Shown here: positions 55,329-64,000 of the stretch, in pieces
Layout of the letters: each line of letters opens with the position of its first letter
Position numbering within the stretch: the first letter of the stretch is position 1
Assembly (NCBI GenBank): GCA_949825045.1
Contig: OX463806.1
Location: 47,268,208-47,332,207, forward strand
Direction of reading: 5' to 3'
DNA from: Argyresthia goedartella
Taxonomy: Eukaryota; Arthropoda; Insecta; Lepidoptera; Argyresthiidae
DNA length: 64,000 nucleotides
Notes under the pieces: model-generated
Told to the model about the DNA's origin: nothing
The model's database searches: none
The model's input: the letters and a program-made list of their open reading frames with translations, nothing else
Translations under genes and position numbers: made by a program

Positions 55329-55851
55329 TGTTCGATTCAAAATCGATACTCGATCGATGGTTTCGGAACGGCCATTTTGAATTTGACGGAGCTGCCAACC
55401 TAGCAGTTTTTTGACAACTGACAGACAAAAAGCCCCCGCAATGTGACGCGTATTGATTTGGGCATTGAAATTAAATCGTAAGCCATCTGGAATTGTATTC
55501 GGGCTCCCCTCAGGATTGTCTATATAGCTGAGTGTATTGTGGTTCCCCGAACCAGATAAAGTTCGCATTTACGTAACATAACCTGTGTTGGAACACTGTG
55601 CTCGTCGAAGCTGGCCTGCCAGCCATACCTGGTTGGCTGAAGAACCTGTCTACCAAGAAGAGCCTAGGGTGCACCCAGGCCTTGCAGAGAGACAGGAGTT
55701 TGACGGGAACGAAGCACAGACCAGGTCAGATAGAATCTATTTACTTTAGCTCGGTGAATCGCCGACGTTCTTACTTCTTGGCATCCGATCGCTACGCTAC
55801 CTCGTAGCTATGGGCCCCTGCGAGGTCATTGGGTGCCGAGAGGCCTGAACA
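55329..55851 (+). repeat. BEL/Pao 3' LTR, 523 bp
   Basis: By eye identical to 50851-51373. Followed by the CAGTA duplication at 55852-55856. Confidence 0.95.
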
Positions 55852-56310
55852 CAGTAGGAAAGAGGAGGGGATGGAAAGTGCAGACTTCAGTACAGCTCTT
55901 TGAGCAGATATATGTTTTGGTGCGCCTCCCCACGAGGTGATGCAGTATGTTAGCACAGATTGACAGAGTGCCATATAAACTCGTTTTATCAACCCGGTAT
56001 CAGCTACATGGCGAAGCAATTTGAAGACGTAGATGAGTTCACGGATTCTGCCTGTGATAAGGTGAATATGAGGTCCAAATGTGAAGTTCTGATCGATAAG
56101 AACACCGAGGTATTTAATCGTTGATGTTTTGTGTAGGGCTGGACTAGAGCAGGTCCCACTATTTGTATCCGTGCAGTTGTGAGCGAATATTTAGCCGTCA
56201 TGGGTAGTCTGTGTGTTTCTGATAAAGAAGGCTATGTATCTTGTTTTGTCAGAGTTGTTCATCTCATAAGATGCGAGTTAGAGATTCGTTGCAACAAAAA
56301 TTCATCCATG
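55852..56310 (-). mobile_element. LINE RT fragment, host of the BEL insertion
   Basis: Minus-strand frames encode KRVYMALCQSVLTYCITSW and LLRHVADTGLI, characteristic of the C-terminal end of jockey-group LINE polyproteins. Its 5' end lies at the break in the envelope-like gene. Confidence 0.75.
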
Positions 56311-56332
56311 CGTTAGGTTTCTGTAATGGGAT

Positions 56333-57507
56333 CTATTTGTCGGCGCACGGTTCCTCCTCGTAGATACAGTTCTGCGTACTCGTGTTTGTTATAATGCTGA
56401 CTTCGCAAGGTGACCCGCTGTTCTTCATATTGTAAGTAGGTTTATTTATTGTATCGATTTTATTGCAGACAGAGATATCGTTGTTATTTAGTGGCATGTA
56501 AATATCTTTTCTGGGATTTACAGCTATGTATTCGGACTGCATTTTCAGTTTCAATGTGCTGTCCTTGTCTTTGATGGGTACCGGTAAAGTTCTGTATAAA
56601 TTAAACTTGATGTCACTTGTTAAGGGCGAGATCATTTCTATTATAAAATATTTTTCTGTTACTCGTTCAATTGATCGTGCGTGTTATCGAGTGGCGGCGT
56701 AGGCGAGTATTTGTACGGAGATTAGACTGAGCTCTTCTCTGAGTTGTTCTTGACTGAAAAGTCGGGTATCAACGTGTCCGTGATGTATGTTTGTGATTGT
56801 TCCAAGGTATATGCTGTATGTTCTGCAGTTTATTTATTATCATATTTGCGGCCATTGACATCAAATTAAAGTAGATTTGATTATCTTCCTCTGATATTCT
56901 GTTGTTTGTGTCTTTTATGAACTATTCAGATTTTTTTAAATGATCCTGCATCAGTTGAAACTGTGCCTTCATAACCTTTTCGTTTCTGTTCAAAATGTTG
57001 TTGTAGGCCTCTGCTATTGAAGTTTGATTTTTTATGAGACTCAAAAGATGTTTTTCATTGTTATTCACTGCTTCACTGTCGGAGATGTACTTCTGTGCGA
57101 AGCTGTCATCGAGTGTCCCGAATAAACTGTTTGCTAAATATCCGACTCCGTTGATTACACGTCGCGGTGTCATACCGTGTCCGGTTTTCAATAATCCGTT
57201 TGTTATGTTCCAGATTTTCAATGTCTTGTTTCAGGTGTGACGTAATACTATCCCACATAATTCTATATACAAAATGTTTACATCTGTTCTCTACGTGAGT
57301 CGTTAAGCCTTGGACACTCTCGTATCCATCCCAATAGGTCGTCATGTTATAGTATGTTACTATTCTCCAAGTGTCGTGAATAGTTTGCATTTTCCCCATG
57401 TTGTCAAAGTAGACGAGTTTATTTTCCTGGAATCCAGTAATGTTGATGAGGTCCTCAGTTTGTGTGGTTGGATGGAAGATGGTCAGCAGCACTCCGAGTA
57501 TGGTCAA
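56333..57507 (-). pseudogene. N-terminal part of envelope-like gene of a BEL/Pao element
   Basis: Two minus-strand frames (57507-57106 and 57221-56922), then 56635-56333, follow the pol end by a few bases overlap. They show an ectodomain with multiple Asn glycosylation sites and Cys, a basic cleavage-like site near 57145 followed by a glycine-rich hydrophobic stretch, and a helical stretch. The gene has frameshifts and is separated from its membrane segment (49600-50105). This fits a class I fusion glycoprotein acquired by an insect retroelement (inference). Confidence 0.65.
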
Positions 57508-59177
57508 TAGGTTCGATCGTCCTGTTCTCCCGCTGCACTTTTTGTAGGTATTTCTTTCTGTGTTTTTGTTGGCGTATTAATTGTTTGACCCGTGTTACTA
57601 GAATTGGGTGCAGTCGGTCCGGTGTACTCGTCGCTGTTTGTTACTGGGAGCAATACGAGCTTAGTTATCGGTCTTTTGTACACGCTGTTTTGCGTTTTTA
57701 CGGTAACCAATCGAACTAAATGGTCCTTGCCAGGATGTATATCGAGTACCCTTCCAAGGGCCCATTTCATCGGCGCCAGGTTATCCTCCTAGACTAATAC
57801 GATGTCCCCCTGCTTGATGTTTCATGTTTTGGTGTTCCATTTTCCTCGTTGTTGCAATAGGTGTAGGTATTCTAGTGACCTCTGTTTCCAGAATCCGTTT
57901 TTTTTGTAATTTGACATATTTGGCGTGTTTATGTTGTTGTCATGTTTTTCTTGCGGGACTGATATTATTGAGCGCCCAATTACGAAATGTCCCGGTGTTA
58001 GACAGCCCCGTCAGCGTCCTCTGTTAAGGGGCAGAGAGGCCTCGAATTCATGCAGGCTTCTATTTGTGTTAATAATGTTTGAAACTCTTTATAAGTTAGT
58101 TTCTGTTCGCCCAACACTCGCTTGAGATGATATTTCATAGATTTTACCGCAGCCTCCCAAATACCTCCTGCCGACGGCCAGCTCGGGGCGTTAAAATGCT
58201 ATTGGATGTGTTGCTCTGCGAGTGTTTGTGAGACCAAGTCGTTGTTGAATTTTGTTGTATGTAATTGTCTCTGCAGTCCTCGATCGGCCCCCAAAAATTT
58301 GTGCCGATATCACTGTACAGATGCGCTGGACAACCTCTTCTTGCTGCCATCCGCTTCAGGGCTAGAAGAAAAGTTTGAGTTGTCAGGTCTGTTACTAGCT
58401 CTAAGTGGACTGCCTTTGTTGCCATGCAGATAAACATGGCGACGTAACCCTTAGATGTTCGTACTCCTCGTCCCTTGTTTAGCTTGATGTCTACCCAGCC
58501 TATGAAATCCAATCCACATTTATGAGAAAACTTTTTGATTTGACTGTAATCGGTGCGAGCCAGCCAAGGGGATCGAATAACGAAGACACTTCGCTCATTA
58601 TTTATCGTTTGGTGATTGTTCTTGTTTCTTTATGTTTTCGTACCGGTGAAAAAACAAAGTGGTCGTTTTTCGGATTCCACCCCAGTCCTAATATTTTTGA
58701 CGAATCTGTTTCAGTGAAGTTCAAATTGAGCGGGTTTCTCATCTCTTTGGGTAGGTCTTCTACAAGTTGAGGTGCATTACTCGCCCAATTTCGCAGATTA
58801 AATCCCTCATGAATTGATAGTTGCATTTTTGGTTTCGTATTTCCTTTGCCTTATCGATGGCGTTACTCCCAAACATAGCGTCGTCCATGAAAAAGTTGTT
58901 TAGTAGAACTGGCTTCGCTTTTGGGATGTTTTCGCCTTCGTCCTCCGTCAGCTGTTTCAGTCAAAAAAGGAGCGGCCTTTGTGCCATATGTTACCGTGCA
59001 CAACTTGTACTCTTCTAGGGGTTGTTGAGCATTCTCCCTCCATATGATTTTTTGGAGCGTTTGGTCATCAGATGCACTCATGCATCGATACATCTTTTCA
59101 ATGTCGGCTGTTAGCACGTATTGATGTTGCTGCCATTGTAATAGGATGCCTTGTAGATCTGCCTCCAGGTGGCCCAC
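57504..59177 (-). pseudogene. BEL/Pao Pol remnants of the envelope-bearing element
   Basis: Order on minus: RT palm piece 59177-58863 (TADIEKMYRCM, TYGTKAAPF), RT/connection piece 58826-58602, integrase core 58512-58144 (DFIGWVDIKLNKGRGVRTSK, MATKAVHLELVTDLTTQTFL) and DUF5641 end 57770-57504 (MKWALGRVLDIHPGKDHLVR). Protease, the RT fingers and RNase H are missing, and there are many frameshifts. Confidence 0.85.
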
Positions 59178-59402
59178 TCTCCATCAGGCTATTGAGACTG
59201 TACTTGGTGCTGATCTTGGCAGAGCCGTTGAAGACCACCCGCAGTTTAGTTGTTATCGCACTTTCACGCACTATATAGCTGTTACCAACAGTACTTCGGT
59301 GTCATTTTCATTGCATAAATGGTTGCTCACGCGGTTGTTTTTGATCCGTGGTTCATTTGATACCGCCTCGTGCAGCAATGTACTATGACTCTGGTTGCAT
59401 TC

Positions 59403-60640
59403 TTAGCACTTTTGTGTGGAAGTGAACTGGTTGAAATGGCAGTTTTTGCACACACAAAGTTTGTTCGCAGTTGAAAGTCGATCGCATGACGTCATATCGA
59501 GGAATTCTTTACACTTGTAAAGCCCGTTTTGTTGATTACATTTGGGACACTTAATTTCCACCTTGTTGTAGAACGATTTCGGTAGAAATGGCTTGTTCAT
59601 TCGTTCCTCTTGTTTGTTCGGAATTGGTTGGAATCGTTTTGGGGGCATGTTTTTGTTGTTGTTTTGTTGTTTATGATGTATGTTGCGCGCTACCGATTCT
59701 GGTTTGTTAATTGTTGATTCTAAAGCCAGAAACTTATTCTCCAAGAATGTTAAAAAGTCTTCCAATTTTGGTATTTCTCGGGGCCTGTCGAGAATTTCTA
59801 TGTATGCTTGTTTTGTATCCGAGTCGAGCTTCTGTATGAGTATATGCACGAGTAAGGGATCCCAGTTTGTTGTTTCAATTTGCAGATTTGTTATAGCGTT
59901 CAGAATTTCTAATGTTGCGTCGTGCATTCGTTTTATCTGAAAGGCTGTGGCTTGCTGGATTATCGGCTGGTTTAATAGCTCATTTGCGTGGTAAGTAAAC
60001 AGCAGCCGAATGTTGTCATATCGCTGCTGCAGGATTCTCCAACAGGTGTCATAATTATCGGCGCTTATTGTGAGATGTTGCTCTAAGCGCTCCGCCTCTC
60101 CTTTCAACTTTGCTTTCAAATGCTGCATTCTTTGTGAATGAATTGTTGTGCACTGTTTCTTTAAATAAGTCTTTGAATGTTGTCTGAGGGGAGCAATTGC
60201 CATGAAATGTAGGTATTTCGATCTTGGGTGCAGATTTTTCTTGTTGATTTCGCGCCCAAATGTTTTCGTTGATCAAAGTTTTCGCCGTCTTGTACATGTG
60301 TTCCAGCTTATCGTATTGTTCTTCACTTGACCTATTATCCTTGATCATGTTATCTAATTTCCAATAGAGCTTATCATAGCTTTCCCAGCGCAAAGATATT
60401 GTTTTAAGTTATCTTCGAATTGTCACTTTTCTGTTATGTTGCCGTGGTAAATTGTTGATTGGATGTTGATGCTCCCGACTCGAAAGTGACTTCCTTCGTG
60501 ACTCTATTCTTCTCCAACTCTGCTCTCAGCTTTGCTTCTTCCTTCTGTATATTTTTTTTCAGCTGTATTTTCGACCGTTTGATCATATCTCGTATTTCTT
60601 TGTATGTAATTTCAAGTTTTTCTTTCACTCTTTTGTGAAA
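59403..60640 (-). pseudogene. BEL/Pao Gag of the envelope-bearing element
   Basis: Pieces at 60628-60434, 60393-60055 and 60203-59403. The DUF1759-type region has TFHGNC and CWRILQQRYDN, and a C-terminal Cys cluster has KCPKCNQQNGLYKCKEFL. Frameshifts near 60190 and 60420. LTRs for this element were not found. Confidence 0.8.
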
Positions 60641-61264
60641 GTACTCACCTGTACGATCTTCTGTTAATAGAGAAAAACGTTGCTTGTTCCAGTCATACTT
60701 ATTTCAGAAATTGTCCTGTCGCTGTAGTCGCTTGCCCTTTTAGCTCACATCCATTTTCCTGGAGGCACCATCTTTTTTAAAGTTGGATCCGATGGATTTA
60801 ATTGCCTTCAGCAGTTCCGATTGCTATTGAAGCAAGTCTTCTTAAGATGTCATGTTGTTGTCATTTCACTGTTTATTACCACTGTTTAGTCTGTAGCACA
60901 TAATGTTAAATGTTTGTTCACTTGTTACTTCGATGTTAGTGTCGTATTACCAATAACTGTTCTTGTCTCGAAGGACCAAAATGTACGGACGAGACTGTTG
61001 TTCTCTGCCCGTGCATGTCTTGTTGTTACTATTGATGTTGTTGGTTGAGTAGCCAGAAGATAAACCGCTATTTTCACTTCAAACGATTTATTAATTCTAA
61101 ATTTTATGTAAATGTATGTCACACCCCGTGGCTAATGGCGACTGAAGTGCCGATATGCTTACAATGCATTTTACTTGCAACTAGGTACTATTTACGTAAC
61201 TGTATACTTTAAAAAAATGGTTGTTCTTAACTAATAGAAATATTACAATATTAATTATTATGAT
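60641..61264. other. 5' region of the envelope-bearing element, LTR not resolved
   Basis: It should contain leader and perhaps an LTR of the minus-strand element, but I could not match any block here to sequence near 49 kb. Confidence 0.35.
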
Positions 61265-61760
61265 TAATCCAAATTCCAAATGTATTTATTACTGTAGGTA
61301 GATATTTACATATACTTAGCAATCGTCATTTTTTTCCACTTCTCTACTAGTAGGGCGTAGAAACTCCTACAGATTGACTTTTAGATCTCTTTTAAAAATT
61401 GCGTGTGCTTAACCAATACAAATTTTATAATATCATAGTTGATAAGTAGGAATAAATAATTACAAAACTATTAACAGCAAGGTCTGTGTTGAGCCAGATT
61501 AACCCCATAAAGTCCCATCATTTATGTAATCTTGAACATTGTAATATCCCTTTTTTCGACAAAGTCGCTTTAACATGGTTTTTAAATTGCTAAATTTCAC
61601 GATCTCCAGATATATCTTTTTGTAGTAAAGAATGCACTGACCCTTGAAATAATTGCTAACCTTCGCGAGTCTAAACCAGGACGCAACTAGTCTGTGCTTA
61701 ATTCTTAGGATAACATTACAGCTATCGCTCAGTTTGGAAAATATTGTATGGTATTATATA
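61265..61760 (-). mobile_element. LINE 3' end fragment
   Basis: Antisense to the 28213 LINE 3' untranslated region and C-terminus (ttacatatacttagcaatcg, ttcgacaaagtcgctttaac, cttcgcgagtctaa). Confidence 0.85.
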
Positions 61761-61869
61761 TCAAGTATAGCTATGTCACTATTCTATGGAAGTATAAAAG
61801 CGTCCACCTTTTTACCTGTCAATATATATCCGAGAATATCATGCATGTATGAAAGAACATAGCTTTATT

Positions 61870-62110
61870 TAAAACTTCAGGTGATAGCCATACAATTGAC
61901 ACTAGAAATAGAAATAGGTTAGCACTACTTACCATTATTTAGACTAAGTAAAGTAGGACACATCATTCATGGGGCACTGTATTCGCTTCTACAATAAAAT
62001 ACCACAAGAATCACTGATCCTTCCTGAAAAGGGGTTCAAAAACTATGTTATAAAAATGATCTGATAAGAAAATCCTATTATAGTATTTATTGGAGGTCGC
62101 ATATGTGTCT
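61870..62110 (+). mobile_element. LINE C-terminal fragment, another subfamily
   Basis: A broken plus frame resembles FYNKIPQES, then PEKGFKNYVIKM, the same type of C-terminus as in the 28213 LINE but clearly diverged. Head to head with the preceding fragment. Confidence 0.5.
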
Positions 62111-62245
62111 ACTGGCCATAAGTTATCATTTTTATGACATGCCTGTCACGATTTGAATATGCTTAGAAACTGTTTGTTTACGTATTGTCACTTGCTGAAA
62201 ATAAACTGACCACGGGTCATGGACCTCACGCACTGATAGTGCTAG

Positions 62246-64000
62246 TTTAAGCTGAGGGGATCGTCAGACTACCCGAACTGGAAGTTCTTGGTGCCGAATT
62301 ACCTGGAGTATAAAAACTTGTGGGATGTAATTTCGAAAGACGCCGTTAATGCGGACGTAGATAGGAAGGCACGAACACTTATTTGCTTGTTGTTGGAACC
62401 AGAGTGCTTTACCCATGTTTACAATGCGAAAACTGCGAAGGAAGCCTGGAACAGTCTACAGGGAGCCTACGAAGATAAAGGCTGGGGAAGACGCATCCAC
62501 ATACAGCGAGAGCTTTTCAACTGTAAGTTAGAATTTTTTTATTGTATGGAGAGCTACATATCAAAAGTCACATTTTTTGCACAACAATTGCATGATATTG
62601 ATGCTGGAATCCCTGAGGATTATATAATTTCAATTTTGCTTGGTGGATTGACTGCTGAGTACAGTCCCCTTATAATGGCTGTAGATAACAGTGGCCAGGA
62701 GATCACTTTAGAGCAAATTAAAATGAAGAACGTCATACCAACAACAATCCTCAGGTATTCCGTATGTCATCATTCAAATATAAAATACGTACTGGGCTGC
62801 AAGAAATTCTTTCGTGTTTTACAGTACCTAAAGATCAAAGAGGAAAACACTGAGAACAGAACAAAGAAAACACCGGAACCTATACTGAATTTAATAAGAT
62901 ATCATATATCTTCATTCAAAGAAAGACAGTCTCATTATTCAAAAAGAGATTATCCTAATTGCTTGTATTTACCAGAAGATTTGACAGTTAATAAAATGCA
63001 TGAGATGTTGTTAGAATTGTTCAGGATTAATGTTAGCTATATGGTTTACTGGACTGTTTTTTCAAAGGAATATAACCTTAAGTTTGGGTTGCCACGCACT
63101 GACACATGTGCGATTTGTGATGCTTACAAGCTCAAGATTCAATGTGCAGCTCTGCCAGACACTGCCAACATTTTACGAACTGAACACAGCTTACACCTTG
63201 CTAAAGCAGACAAGTTTAGAGAAATAAAAAGAAACCTAAAAAAAAGTGCACAGATAGGTGAAATCATGTGCTTAAGTTTTGATTACATGCAAAATCTTCC
63301 GCTACCTCACATTCGGACTGGTGATGTTTTCTACAGTCGACAACTGTGGAATTTTGTTTTCGGAATTCATGACTTGGGGAAGAATAAAGTTTGTATGAAT
63401 AGTTACTTGGAAACAGAAGGGAAGAAAGGACAAAACGATGTGACATCTCTCCTACTAAAGTACTTTAATGAGCATGAAATCAGCAGTGAAAAGCTTGTAC
63501 TCATTAGTGATGGATGTTCTGGGCAAAACAAAAATTATGTAATGATAAATTTCTTGTACGCCTTAGTTCATATTTTTGAACTATTCCAATCCATAAAATA
63601 CATATTTCCAATACGAGGAAACACATATCTTCCAAACGATCAAGACTTTTCACTCATCGGTAGATTTAAGAAGACTGGTACTGTGGAAACTGATGAAGAA
63701 TGGAATGACATAATCACATCTGATTTTGAGGTAAAAAGTGTGAAACATGGTATGTTTTATGATATAAAAAGGGCTTTGGAGCCATATTTTCTAAAACAGA
63801 GTAAGTCTGCAATGCGTATCAAAGAGGTACGTATGGTGAAAATAAAGAAGAATTCTCAATTTGTTTATGTAAAGTATAACTTTACTGGAGGATGGACAGC
63901 AATAAACATCAGAAATAAGAAAACTTTACCAAGTGAAGTTAACTTCCATCGGATTTATACTTCCAGCTTACCAATGAACCCACACAAAGCCCAAGACTTA
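62246..64000 (+). CDS. Gag-like plus DUF7869-like fusion ORF, runs off window
   Basis: 585 codons are open from the codon after TAG 62243-62245 to the window end, with no stop. Residues about 5-165 resemble the Copia-type Gag domain (GSSDYPNWKFLV, AKTAKEAWNSLQGAYED, AEYSPLIMAVDNSG). From about residue 170 it follows the DUF7869 family: GCKKFFRVLQ, RTDTCAICDAYKLK, LSFDYMQNLPLPH with D346, LVLISDGCSGQNKNYVM with D422, and NTYLPNDQDF with D465/D467. These could be an RNase H-fold acidic triad (inference). The family is of unknown function, found in insects and other animals. No ATG precedes the Gag-like domain in frame, so the start must lie in an upstream exon or be downstream. Confidence 0.7.

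Larger units (their letters stand above)
50851..55851 (+). mobile_element. BEL/Pao LTR retrotransposon, internally deleted, very young
   Basis: The two 523-bp LTRs have TG...CA ends and look identical, with a perfect CAGTA target duplication (50846-50850 and 55852-55856). The internal region keeps gag and a pol from which reverse transcriptase and part of the integrase have been removed. The total length is 5001 bp, short for a family that usually carries a full-length pol. It is inserted into a minus-strand LINE fragment. Confidence 0.95.

Noticed and set aside
57504..57507. Methionine start of the envelope-like frame at 57507
   Set aside because: The codon there is TTG, not ATG; the overlap with the pol end is kept but the true start is uncertain.
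63030..63227. 65-codon frame inside the terminal fusion ORF
   Set aside because: Out-of-frame shadow of the 62246-64000 reading frame.

Overview
This window looks like insect genomic DNA, most likely lepidopteran. That is an inference from AT-rich, intron-rich sequence dense in Tc1-like, BEL/Pao, non-LTR and tRNA-derived SINE copies. It holds one complete host gene, part of a second, and a thick layer of mobile elements.

Region 1 (about 0.76-18.8 kb, minus strand) is a complete Hyperkinetic-type voltage-gated K+ channel beta-subunit gene (Kv-beta, aldo-keto reductase fold). I rebuilt it from 14 exons whose splice phases all agree. The conventional product is 503 codons ending in TGA. Beyond that TGA the frame stays open for 17 codons and then through two more phase-matched exons, giving a 117-residue Ser/Lys-rich tail. 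This is a candidate for regulated stop-codon readthrough. Introns of this gene carry a 74-bp minisatellite of about 32 uninterrupted units, palindromic MITEs, a broken duplicate of exon 10 and a candidate in-frame cassette exon.

Region 2 (about 19-48 kb) contains phase-compatible minus-strand exons of a second host gene (coiled-coil protein, not identified). Its 3' side is invaded by LINEs. The end of one of its exons, splice donor included, has been amplified into a 108-bp tandem array of about 12 copies. Also here are a Tc1-like transposon with an intact DDE transposase, TIRs and TA duplications; a dead second Tc1-like element; and a nearly full-length two-ORF non-LTR retrotransposon.

Region 3 (about 49.6-60.8 kb) is a nest of insertions. 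An old minus-strand BEL/Pao retroelement with an envelope-like gene was split by a LINE. The LINE was then split by a very young BEL/Pao element with 523-bp LTRs that look identical and a 5-bp CAGTA target duplication, but without its reverse transcriptase domain.

Region 4 (62.2 kb to the window end) is an uninterrupted 585-codon open frame on the plus strand. It joins a Copia-gag-like domain to a DUF7869-like putative nuclease domain and runs off the window.
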